A DNA stretch of 64,000 bases, taken from the NCBI RefSeq assembly GCF_041410465.1, contig NZ_CP166961.1, positions 992,001 through 1,056,000 on the forward strand, written 5' to 3'. This document shows positions 46,019-53,313 of this stretch, piece by piece. The notes below the pieces were generated by a model. It ran no database searches. It saw nothing but the letters and a program-made list of their open reading frames with translations, and had not been told where the DNA came from. The translations under genes were made by a program, and so were the position numbers. The DNA comes from Thalassotalea sp. 273M-4. Its GTDB lineage: Bacteria; Pseudomonadota; Gammaproteobacteria; Enterobacterales; Alteromonadaceae. The number at the start of each line of letters is the position of its first letter. Within the stretch, counting starts at the first letter, position 1.

Positions 46019-47965
46019 ATGAAATTCCTTAAACAATCAGCGGGCTTGACAGCTACGCTTTTGCTCACAGTTACGTGTCATGCAAATGCTAAAAACACGG
46101 AAGAACAAATCTTAGCTGTTACCGACTCTCCGCCACCTTCATTAAAAAAAGTTGAATACTCGCCGTATCCAGATGACGATTATCCAAATCAAGTGCTTTT
46201 TGGCGATACACATTTACACACCGCTTTCTCTGCTGATGCGGGGCTAGTAGGTGCGACCACAACCCCAGATGATGCTTATCGTTTTGCCAAAGGTGAAACC
46301 GTTGTTTCCTCTAATGGCTTACGAGCTAGGTTGCAACGCCCGCTTGATTGGTTAGTGGTTACCGACCATGCCGAAAATTTAGGCTTGCCCATTGCTCTGG
46401 AAGAAGATAATCCGGTATTAAAGGAAAATGAGTGGGGGCGCACTATTGCTCAAACATTTAAACCTCGTACTCAAGATGCCCGTCTTGAAGCTTACATTCA
46501 ATGGTTTGGCGCAGTGAATACCCCTGGCGGTGGCGACCCTATGGCGGGAACCGGCTTTGGTGAAACAATGTGGAAACGGATCACAAAAGCCGCAGAAGAG
46601 CATAATGATCCTGGTGCGTTTACCGCGTTGATAGGGTTTGAATGGACGTCAGGGCCAGATGGCAATAACTTGCACCGTAATGTGATTTTTCGTGATGGAA
46701 AGGATTTAGCGGATAAAATTGTGCCAATAAGTGCCTACGATTCAGACGACCCCGAAGTATTATGGAGTTGGATGAACGACTTTGAAAAGAAAACGGGCGG
46801 AAGTTTGCTAGCAATTGCTCACAACGGTAACCTTTCAAACGGTTTGATGTTTGATGATGTTACCTTATCTGGCAAACCTCTCGATGCAGATTACGCTGAG
46901 CGCAGACAAAAGTGGGAACCCGTTTACGAGGTTACACAAATTAAAGGGGATGGCGAAGCTCATCCGTTGTTGTCGCCAAACGATGAGTTTGCTGATTACT
47001 ATACCTGGGACAAGGGGAGTTTTGGCAAACAACGAAAAACGCCTGATATGTTACCTCGGGAATATGCGCGTTCGGCGTGGAAACGTGGCTTGGCCTATGA
47101 AAAGCAACTCGGTGTTAATCCCTTTAAGTTTGGCGTTGTCGGATCGACAGATGCACACACTGCATTGTCTACTGCCCAAGAAAGCAACTTTTTTGGCAAG
47201 GTAGCCATGGTAGAGCCAACAGCCGATCCTGTTCGATTTGAAGAAGCGATTACCGGTCGCTTTTCTGAAGACGACCCATCTGATGATTTAAAGCATATGG
47301 ATGCCTTGGCCTCGGGTTTAGCAGCCGTGTGGGCACGAGAGAATACCCGTGAGGCCATATGGGATGCCTTAAAACGAAAAGAAGTATATGCGACTACGGG
47401 TACTCGCATTCGTGTGAGGGTGTTTGGCGGCTATTCGTTTACTGCAGACGACCTGTTCCGATCTGATTTTGCCAAATATGGTTACGATGCAGGTGTGCCA
47501 ATGGGGGGGGATTTAACGTCGGCACCAGCAAAAAAAGCACCGTCATTTCTTATTCGCGCATTACGCGACCCCGATGGTGCGAACCTTGATAGAGTGCAAA
47601 TCATCAAAGGCTGGCTAGATGCCGAGGGCAATCCTCAGGAGCGTATATGGGATGTAGCGGTCTCTGATGAACGAACAATCGGCGTTGATGGTCGTAGTCC
47701 TGAACCCGTCGGCAATACGGTTAACGTGCAACAGGCATCGTACAACAATACGATTGGTGATCCTGTGCTAAGTGCCTTTTGGCAGGATCCTGAGTTTGAT
47801 CCAAAGTTACGCGCTTTTTATTACGTGCGCGTCATCGAAATTCCAACACCTACTTGGATCGCGTATGACGCCAAAGTGTTTGGCGTGAAAATACCAGAAG
47901 GTGTTGCCACATACTCACAAGAGCGCGCGTACACGTCACCAATTTGGTATACGCCTAAAAGTTAA
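46019..47965 (+). CDS. DUF3604 secreted protein, PHP-like predicted metal hydrolase
   Basis: A 648-residue protein with a signal peptide (TATLLLTVTCHANA). The DUF3604 core has a metal-binding type motif FGDTHLHTAFSADAG near residue 61-75 and WLVVTDHAENLGLP, plus further His/Asp clusters (AHNGNLSNG, VVGSTDAHTAL), resembling the PHP phosphoesterase fold. It should act in the periplasm. The substrate is unknown. The family is common in marine and soil bacteria, and from memory is often found next to the two genes that follow. It is the first gene inside the segment bounded by the tRNA-Leu repeats. Confidence 0.82.
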   Translation: MKFLKQSAGLTATLLLTVTCHANAKNTEEQILAVTDSPPPSLKKVEYSPYPDDDYPNQVLFGDTHLHTAFSADAGLVGATTTPDDAYRFAKGETVVSSNGLRARLQRPLDWLVVTDHAENLGLPIALEEDNPVLKENEWGRTIAQTFKPRTQDARLEAYIQWFGAVNTPGGGDPMAGTGFGETMWKRITKAAEEHNDPGAFTALIGFEWTSGPDGNNLHRNVIFRDGKDLADKIVPISAYDSDDPEVLWSWMNDFEKKTGGSLLAIAHNGNLSNGLMFDDVTLSGKPLDADYAERRQKWEPVYEVTQIKGDGEAHPLLSPNDEFADYYTWDKGSFGKQRKTPDMLPREYARSAWKRGLAYEKQLGVNPFKFGVVGSTDAHTALSTAQESNFFGKVAMVEPTADPVRFEEAITGRFSEDDPSDDLKHMDALASGLAAVWARENTREAIWDALKRKEVYATTGTRIRVRVFGGYSFTADDLFRSDFAKYGYDAGVPMGGDLTSAPAKKAPSFLIRALRDPDGANLDRVQIIKGWLDAEGNPQERIWDVAVSDERTIGVDGRSPEPVGNTVNVQQASYNNTIGDPVLSAFWQDPEFDPKLRAFYYVRVIEIPTPTWIAYDAKVFGVKIPEGVATYSQERAYTSPIWYTPKS

Positions 47966-48122
47966 TGAAAATGATAAACACAAGGACATACGGCACTTTT
48001 TTGGCAACAAAAATTGAAGCTTGCAATTAACTGCATAAAAAAATTACCGGTAATACGCTGCGTTAACAAGGTGTTATCCGTATAGCCGGTATTTAAAAAA
48101 ATAACCTAGGTAGTGAGAAGCG

Positions 48123-48974
48123 ATGTATAAAAATTTTATTAGGGAGCCATTATTTCATTTTTTATTGATTGGTGTTGCTCTTTTTATTTTATATTCCGTG
48201 GTTAATCCCGAACAAGGTGGTGACAAACGTATCGTGGTTGATGATGGCCGAATTAACCACCTTAGCGCGATGTTTGAAAAAAACTGGAATCGTCAACCGT
48301 CAGAGCAAGAGCTAAAAAAAATTATCGATGATTATGTGTTAGAGGAAATTTATTATCGTCAAGCACTAGAAATGGGTATTGATAAAAATGATGTTATGAT
48401 CCGCCGGCGCCTTAGGCAAAAAATGGAATTTTTTACATCGGCGGCAGCCTCCATGGTAGAGCCTGAAACGGTAGAGCTTGAAGCTTATCTGCATCAAAAT
48501 GCCGACAAGTATAGAACAGACAACCGTTATAGTTTTGAGCAAATTTATATCTCTACAGACCGCTCACATACTAAACTTACAACAAAAATTACCCAAATAC
48601 AAAAGGCGTTACAACAGAGTTATATGCCAAGAGGTGATGCATCACTATTGCCTAACAAGGTTGATCAAGCCTCCGCCTTCAATGTTGACCGCTCCTTCGG
48701 TAAGGATTTTTCTCACAAACTCGATACGTTGGCGCTAAATGAATGGAGCGAGCCACTCACATCTGGCTTAGGCGTGCACTTTGTTAAGGTGACTGCACGA
48801 CAAGCAGGTGGCTTGCCATCCCTTCAAGACGTACAGGAACAGGTCACTCGAGACTGGATGTATCAAAAAACGCAAATACTTCGCGCAGATATCGAACGTA
48901 AAATGCTGGATGAATACGATGTCATCGTTAGCTGGACCGCCGCCACAAGAAGCAGTTTAACAGGGGACAGATAA
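48123..48974 (+). CDS. PpiC-like periplasmic peptidyl-prolyl isomerase/foldase
   Basis: A 283-residue membrane-anchored protein: one N-terminal helix (EPLFHFLLIGVALFILYSVV), then a SurA-like helical region (QPSEQELKKIIDDYVLEEIYYRQALEMG), then a parvulin-like domain (RYSFEQIYISTDR..., LALNEWSEPLTSGLGVHFVKVTARQAG). Such proteins help fold or insert secreted proteins. It ends one base before the HupE/UreJ-family gene, so the two are coupled; the DUF3604 gene is 157 bases upstream. Confidence 0.75.
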   Translation: MYKNFIREPLFHFLLIGVALFILYSVVNPEQGGDKRIVVDDGRINHLSAMFEKNWNRQPSEQELKKIIDDYVLEEIYYRQALEMGIDKNDVMIRRRLRQKMEFFTSAAASMVEPETVELEAYLHQNADKYRTDNRYSFEQIYISTDRSHTKLTTKITQIQKALQQSYMPRGDASLLPNKVDQASAFNVDRSFGKDFSHKLDTLALNEWSEPLTSGLGVHFVKVTARQAGGLPSLQDVQEQVTRDWMYQKTQILRADIERKMLDEYDVIVSWTAATRSSLTGDR

Positions 48975-48975
48975 C

Positions 48976-49980
48976 GTGTCGTTTTATCACAAACTATTAT
49001 CGCTATGTCTTTTCGGTGCGTTGTTATTGTCACCTTATGCACAGGCAGATGAATTGCGTCCAGCCTATTTGCAATTTACCGAGACCAAAGCCGGTGTTTA
49101 TGATGTATTTTTTCGAGTGCCTGCTCGGGGTGAGGAGATGCGGTTAGCGCTGGAGGTAGTCTTTGATCCAGAAATCGAACGGCTAAACGAACCTTTAGGT
49201 GGCTTTGACGGCACTGCTCATAATCAATTTTTTACCATTGCACGTTCCGAGGGGTTAAACGGTGCAACGGTCACCATTGCTAATTTGGAGAGAACCAGTA
49301 CAGAGGTGCTATTACGAATAGCCTATCAAAACGGCGCCCAAGTAATGCATCGATTAACGCCTGACAGTCCCAGTTATGTTGTCGCGGTAAATGACACTTG
49401 GTTGGATGTCGCGACAACCTATTTTGTTTTGGGCGTTGAACATATTCTGTTTGGTATTGATCATTTGTTGTTCGTCTTTGCGCTGTTATTACTCATTGAT
49501 AGTACACGCAAACTTATTTATACGATTACATTTTTCACCATTGCCCATAGCATTACCCTATCGTTAGCATCGCTTGGTGTGGTGGATATACCCATTCCTC
49601 CTGTTGAAGCCATTATTGCGTTGAGTATTTTGTTTGTAGCGTTAGAAGTTGTCAAAGTAAAGCAAGGTCATAACAGCCTGACATTTAGAAAACCGTGGAT
49701 AGTCGCATTTAGTTTTGGTTTATTGCATGGTCTTGGATTTGCTGCCGCTCTTGGCGAAATAGGCTTACCGCAAAATGCCGTGGCATCAGCACTGGTGCTA
49801 TTTAATGTTGGTGTTGAAATTGGTCAGCTACTTTTTGTTTTCTCATATATGTCGTTGGTATGGCTAGCATCAAAACTCCGCGTTAACCTCTCAAAAGCTT
49901 GGCAGAGGGTTCCTCCTTATGTCATCGGCTCTCTCGCTTCCTTTTGGGTAATTGAGCGAACCTTGAGTTTTTGGAGTTAA
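48976..49980 (+). CDS. HupE/UreJ-family membrane protein
   Basis: A 334-residue protein with GTG start. A signal peptide (LFGALLLSPYAQA) and a soluble domain (30-140) precede about six membrane helices of the HupE/UreJ_2 family: FVLGVEHILFGIDHLLFVFALLLL, with His and Asp residues in the helices, HSITLSLASLG, and FSFGLLHGLGFAAALGEIGLP. Canonical HupE carries nickel, but this extended variant occurs away from hydrogenase or urease genes, so the substrate is unknown. A terminator follows at 50112. Confidence 0.82.
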   Translation: MSFYHKLLSLCLFGALLLSPYAQADELRPAYLQFTETKAGVYDVFFRVPARGEEMRLALEVVFDPEIERLNEPLGGFDGTAHNQFFTIARSEGLNGATVTIANLERTSTEVLLRIAYQNGAQVMHRLTPDSPSYVVAVNDTWLDVATTYFVLGVEHILFGIDHLLFVFALLLLIDSTRKLIYTITFFTIAHSITLSLASLGVVDIPIPPVEAIIALSILFVALEVVKVKQGHNSLTFRKPWIVAFSFGLLHGLGFAAALGEIGLPQNAVASALVLFNVGVEIGQLLFVFSYMSLVWLASKLRVNLSKAWQRVPPYVIGSLASFWVIERTLSFWS

Positions 49981-50111
49981 ACGAGCGATCGTTGTGAGAG
50001 TTGAATGGACATTAAGTTGTCTAGATACCTTTTAGTTAGATTTGGATTTGTAAATTCTTCCTGACTAGATTTAGCCTATCCTCTTTGCATAGGTTTGAAT
50101 AGTTAGCCTTT

Positions 50112-50141
50112 GCAACAGATGAACGCAACTGTTGCTTTTTT
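50112..50141 (+). terminator. Terminator after the HupE/UreJ gene
   Basis: GCAACAG-atgaacgcaa-CTGTTGC followed by six T. It ends the DUF3604/PPIase/HupE unit. Further short inverted repeats lie around it (CATAGGTT/AACCTATG at 50088 and 50162; ACATCCAC/GTGGATGT at 50151 and 50184), just before the exporter remnant. Confidence 0.75.
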
Positions 50142-50187
50142 AGGGGATAGACATCCACACTAACCTATGCGATAGATAGTACGGTGG

Positions 50188-50562
50188 ATGTCGGCTGTTA
50201 TCCGTCTTTTGCTTGTCAGCAAACATTTAGCGGCTATTCACGATGATATTAGTAACATAACAATGAGATATGACTCATTAGTAGGTGATATGGGAGCGAA
50301 CTTATCAGGTGGACAAGTGCAACGGTTATTAGTGGCTCGAGCCTTGTACCAATCTCCTTGTGTCTTGTTTATGGATGAAGCAACAAGCCATTTAGATAAA
50401 GATAATGAAATTAAGATCAGTGAACAGATTCAGCATTTACCAATGACTCGAATTATAATTGCCCACCGCCAAGAAACCATCAATATGGCGGAGCGGGTTT
50501 ACTATTTAGAAAATGGTAGGCTAACAAATTTGAACGATATATGCTCCAAAACTGCTAGCTGA
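50188..50562 (+). pseudogene. Truncated bacteriocin-type ABC exporter (C-terminal ATPase remnant)
   Basis: The 124-residue frame contains only the end of an ABC ATPase. From about residue 14 it matches the peptidase-containing bacteriocin exporter type: LAAIHDDISNI, YDSLVGDMGANLSGGQVQRLLVARAL (signature motif), CVLFMDEATSHLD (Walker B) and IIIAHR (H loop). The C39 peptidase domain, membrane domain and Walker A are all missing, and the first 13 residues (MSAVIRLLLVSKH) do not fit, so the break is at about 50215. It cannot work alone. It lies 1.2 kb before two double-glycine peptide genes, which it may once have served. Confidence 0.8.
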
Positions 50563-51274
50563 GATATTTAATGATATATGCATAAATGTGTGAAAAATTG
50601 ATTAAAGTATTTAGATTTTCACAAGTTTAGTTTAAATATGACAGTGAATCCACAGCAATTGACTATGACAAAACCTATGATATGAACCAAAAAACTGTCT
50701 AGGTTAGCCTGGTCGATTCACAATAATATATAAAAGCGATTAAGACAGATTCGCAACGCTTGGCGTTCTTGGTTCAAGTTGAGTTTTATGTATACAGCGC
50801 AGTGGTTTAGGTCAGGTGGAGGCGTTGCTCAATCCATAGTGCGGCGTTACCTATGCCCGAAAATGGCTATGGATTCTATTGGAGAGTGCAACGCTATCCT
50901 TACACAAATTTGAGGAGCGACCGCATTAAACAAAAAAGCGTGAATATTTTACGGCAATAATCTGGGGTAGATATTAAAAGGGACAAATACGGGGCAAAAT
51001 CTAAAGTTTAACGAGCGCTAATGAGAATACCTAGAATAAAAAAAGTATTGTAACGTGTTGTTTTGAAGGTTAATAATTATATAAAATAATCTTCATACTA
51101 CTTGGCTTTAAAATGCCGTTTCAAAAATTCTCGGTACTAAGCAATATTGAGCTATGATGCGCGCTACCGAAGCGAGACGATGTTTTGCCAAAGTGACAAA
51201 CTGTTGACACAGTTTACACAGTGTCATTACTAATAAAGTCAATACTTTGAGTCATTGGTTGCCGGCTTAGCCAA
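50563..51274. other. Non-coding stretch with an imperfect long hairpin
   Basis: About 700 bases without a supported gene. At 50822-50895 there is an imperfect dyad: GCGTTGCTC and AATCCATAG pair with CTATGGATT and GAGTGCAACGC around a 27-base loop. It could be a remnant of a mobile element or a folded site. The sequence just before the tRNA fragment (TTGCCGG at 51260) resembles the tRNA 5' end. Confidence 0.45.
50822..50895. repeat. Imperfect inverted repeat
   Basis: Inner arms AATCCATAG (50831-50839) and CTATGGATT (50867-50875) are perfect. Outer arms GCGTTGC and GCAACGC are also complementary, with a short unpaired stretch on the right side. No attC core or IS terminal repeat could be confirmed. 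Confidence 0.6.
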
Positions 51275-51330
51275 ATTCAAAATCCGTTGCCTTTGCGGGC
51301 GTGCCGGTTCAAGTCCGGCTTCCGGTACCA
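51275..51330 (+). repeat. Duplicated 3' end of tRNA-Leu (putative right attachment site)
   Basis: These 56 bases are identical to 45639-45694, the anticodon loop to CCA end of tRNA-Leu(CAA). Upstream, a short TTGCCGG matches the tRNA 5' end but the D arm and 5' anticodon stem are missing, so it is not a functional tRNA. It is followed by its own terminator. Exact 3' tRNA duplication is the hallmark of site-specific integration by a tyrosine recombinase; the segment between the copies is 5.6 kb. No integrase gene is visible inside it. Confidence 0.85.
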
Positions 51331-51335
51331 TGATT

Positions 51336-51363
51336 AAAACCTAGCTATTGCTAGGTTTTTTTG
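51336..51363 (+). terminator. Terminator after the tRNA-Leu fragment
   Basis: AAAACCTAGC-tatt-GCTAGGTTTTTTT. Its position matches that of the terminator after the intact tRNA, but the stem sequence differs. Confidence 0.85.
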
Positions 51364-51744
51364 TTTTTGACGTTCCAAAAATATCACTTACACATTTCTA
51401 GGAATTTTTCGCAAGGCGTTATTTGGCGAAAACCTATTTTTTATTTCTCTTAAATACTTTTTTAAAAGCTAAATTTAATAGCTTATTTCACTTTAAAGAA
51501 GAGCTGGGGCAAATGTTAATGAAACGCATCTGTCATCTCCCCCTTGTCTGACTTTCGATATATCACCCTTAATATAGTTTGAATATTTTGTTATTAAAAA
51601 GAGTTAGTAGGTTTATATTCTCAATACTATGATGTATTAAAGCTACTTTATCTACTGGGTGTTCTTATAAATTCATTTCAGTGCTTCGATTTTGTAGCTT
51701 ATTTAACGTTGTTATTTAGACGACATGGAAAAGGAGGCCTCTTT
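51364..51744. other. Leader region of the GG-peptide operon
   Basis: About 380 bases of AT-rich DNA with no supported gene. It should hold the promoter for the two peptide genes. AAGGAGG at 51731-51737 is the strong ribosome-binding site of the first peptide. Confidence 0.4.
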
Positions 51745-51909
51745 ATGAGAGAGCTAAATAAACAGGAAGTAAGTCTTATTAGTGGTGGAATAGTTGTATT
51801 GATACCACCTGTTCTAACATTCGCCGTTAAAGTATTTGGCATGGGAATAGGTGTCATTAGTGGTTCTTTAGCAACATATTCAGCTTATTTGACGATTAAG
51901 GAAAGGTAA
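51745..51909 (+). CDS. Double-glycine-leader bacteriocin-like peptide A
   Basis: A 54-residue precursor from the ATG at 51745, with AAGGAGG seven bases upstream. An in-frame ATG/TTG further up lies before the ribosome-binding site and is rejected. Leader MRELNKQEVSLISGG (15 residues) has the L, E, V/I and GG positions recognised by C39 peptidase exporters. The 39-residue core is hydrophobic with a glycine-rich stretch (FGMGIGVISGS) and a polar tail (TIKER), and lacks cysteine. One base separates it from peptide B, so the two are probably made together as a two-peptide pair. Confidence 0.75.
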   Translation: MRELNKQEVSLISGGIVVLIPPVLTFAVKVFGMGIGVISGSLATYSAYLTIKER

Positions 51910-51910
51910 T

Positions 51911-52093
51911 ATGAGAGAGTTAACAAAGAATGAAATTAACGACGTCAATGGTGGCATATCGAGTACCACAGTTAAAGCGGGTGTTAAACTGTTAGGCGGT
52001 GCTTTGCTAAGAGGTATAGCCATAGGAAGTGGTATTGGCGTATTTATAGGGGTAGGCATGATTGCTTACGATGTATACCAAGTAATGGACTAA
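51911..52093 (+). CDS. Double-glycine-leader bacteriocin-like peptide B
   Basis: A 60-residue precursor. Leader MRELTKNEINDVNGG is nearly the same as that of peptide A. The 45-residue core has an amphipathic basic start (TTVKAGVKLLGGALLRG) and a strongly glycine-rich helix (IAIGSGIGVFIGVGM) with overlapping GxxxG motifs, which in class IIb bacteriocins pair the two peptides in the membrane; it ends AYDVYQVMD. No cysteines. AAGGAAAGG at the end of gene A is the ribosome-binding site. A terminator follows directly. Confidence 0.75.
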   Translation: MRELTKNEINDVNGGISSTTVKAGVKLLGGALLRGIAIGSGIGVFIGVGMIAYDVYQVMD

Positions 52094-52098
52094 GTAGT

Positions 52099-52127
52099 AA
52101 AAGGTAGGTTATTTACCTACCTTTTTT
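52099..52127 (+). terminator. Terminator after the peptide pair
   Basis: AAAAGGTAGGT-tattt-ACCTACCTTTTTT, directly after peptide B and 15 bases before the next gene. The downstream membrane gene would therefore be read through only partly, or have its own promoter. Confidence 0.85.
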
Positions 52128-52141
52128 CGGGAAGTGGAACA

Positions 52142-52477
52142 ATGGACGTTTTGTTTGAAAAACCTTATACCGTTTCTTTATCATTGATTTATTTGATCCT
52201 AGGGGTGTATTTATTAGCCTTAAAGATCGAACCCTTTTTGCTTTTAATCGCTTTTCTGCTTATTTTGAGCTCGTTGTTTTTTTTATGTTCGGTATTGAAA
52301 TCGAAAAAAGATTTTTACAAAATCGGACAGTATCTTATATTCCTCGTTTTTTTGGTGTTTTATCTAATCGTGGTATTGGAAATTCCGTGGGGTTATCATC
52401 TCGCTTATATTTTGAGTTTTCTCATGTGTCATCAAACCCTAAATACATTGTTGGTAATTGAGTTTGATGAACGTTGA
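52142..52477 (+). CDS. Four-helix membrane protein, possible immunity protein
   Basis: A 111-residue protein with four predicted membrane helices (about residues 11-28, 30-50, 63-80 and 83-103) and short loops. I do not recognise a family. The size, topology and place after two bacteriocin-like genes resemble known immunity proteins, though the terminator between them weakens the link. Start ATG after GGGAAGTGGA. Confidence 0.55.
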   Translation: MDVLFEKPYTVSLSLIYLILGVYLLALKIEPFLLLIAFLLILSSLFFLCSVLKSKKDFYKIGQYLIFLVFLVFYLIVVLEIPWGYHLAYILSFLMCHQTLNTLLVIEFDER

Positions 52478-52640
52478 TACAGGTACAATACGGGGGGCTG
52501 GTTTAATAAAGGTGTTTAGCGTATATTGCTGTCCTTTTTGATTGGATTAGAGAAGTATCTCCTTATTTTTTTCAATCATATAAACATCCAATTTAATAAA
52601 CCTACCTTCTAATTATGAAAGATAAAATGGAAGATAAACG

Positions 52641-53183
52641 TTGAGTATGAAATCAAATGTCTGTGCAATGAATGCAAACTTAGAATCTTACACCGATGCT
52701 AGTGTGCATACTAATACCATCTATTTGGCGGGCGGATGTCTTTGGGGAGTGCAAGAGTTTTTAAAACACTTACCAGGGGTACTGAAAACCGAAGCCGGGC
52801 GAGCGAATGGCACAACGCAATCGACTAATACACCCTATGATGGCTATGCTGAGTGCGTTAAAGTTGAGTTTTGTCCAAAAGAGGTGACAATTTATGCTCT
52901 GATGGAGTATTTCTTTGAAATTATTGACCCTTATAGCCTAAATAGGCAAGGCGATGATGTAGGCAAAAAATATCGCACCGGCGTTTACAGTCAATATCCT
53001 CAACATCTTGAGCAAGTAAAGCACTATATTGCGACGCGTCAAGATAGAGAAAAAATTGTGGTAGAAGTTTTGCCGTTACGCAATTATGTGAAAAGCGATG
53101 ACGAGCATCAAGACCGGCTGACGCTCCACCCCCAAGATTATTGTCATATCCCCATTGATTTACTGCACAAATATAAACGCTAA
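52641..53183 (+). CDS. msrA: Peptide methionine (S)-S-oxide reductase MsrA
   Basis: A 180-residue repair enzyme. The TTG at 52641 has GGAAG seven bases upstream; ATG at 52647 is the alternative. The active site Cys33 is in GGCLWG, with Leu in place of the usual Phe of GCFWG. Other family blocks: GRANGTTQSTNTPYDGYAECVKVEF, the DPYSLNRQGDDVGKKYRTGVYS segment and HPQDYCHIP. The Phe-to-Leu change beside the catalytic Cys is unusual, and the protein is short for MsrA. It reduces methionine-S-sulfoxide in proteins after oxidative damage. Confidence 0.88.
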   Translation: MSMKSNVCAMNANLESYTDASVHTNTIYLAGGCLWGVQEFLKHLPGVLKTEAGRANGTTQSTNTPYDGYAECVKVEFCPKEVTIYALMEYFFEIIDPYSLNRQGDDVGKKYRTGVYSQYPQHLEQVKHYIATRQDREKIVVEVLPLRNYVKSDDEHQDRLTLHPQDYCHIPIDLLHKYKR

Positions 53184-53208
53184 GATAGGTAATAGAAGCT
53201 AAAATGAT

Positions 53209-53243
53209 AAAAGCCCCAATGTGAAATCACATTGGGGCTTTTT
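53209..53243. terminator. Bidirectional terminator after msrA
   Basis: AAAAGCCCCAATGTG-aaat-CACATTGGGGCTTTTT, a 14-bp perfect stem with flanking A and T runs. Confidence 0.9.
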
Positions 53244-53313
53244 GATTAAGTACTTAAAAATCATCTACTAAACGGGCACTTTTCATAAAGTTTTTGCTGC
53301 CAGCATAGGTGTT

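Noticed and set aside
46851..47204. 117-codon ORF inside the DUF3604 gene
   Set aside because: Overlaps a well-supported coding sequence in another frame with no features of its own.
45695..51274. Prophage or integrative conjugative element
   Set aside because: No integrase, capsid, relaxase or replication genes are present; only the att-like repeat supports a mobile origin.
51260..51330. Second functional tRNA-Leu gene
   Set aside because: The D arm and the 5' half of the anticodon stem are missing; only the 3' 56 bases are intact.
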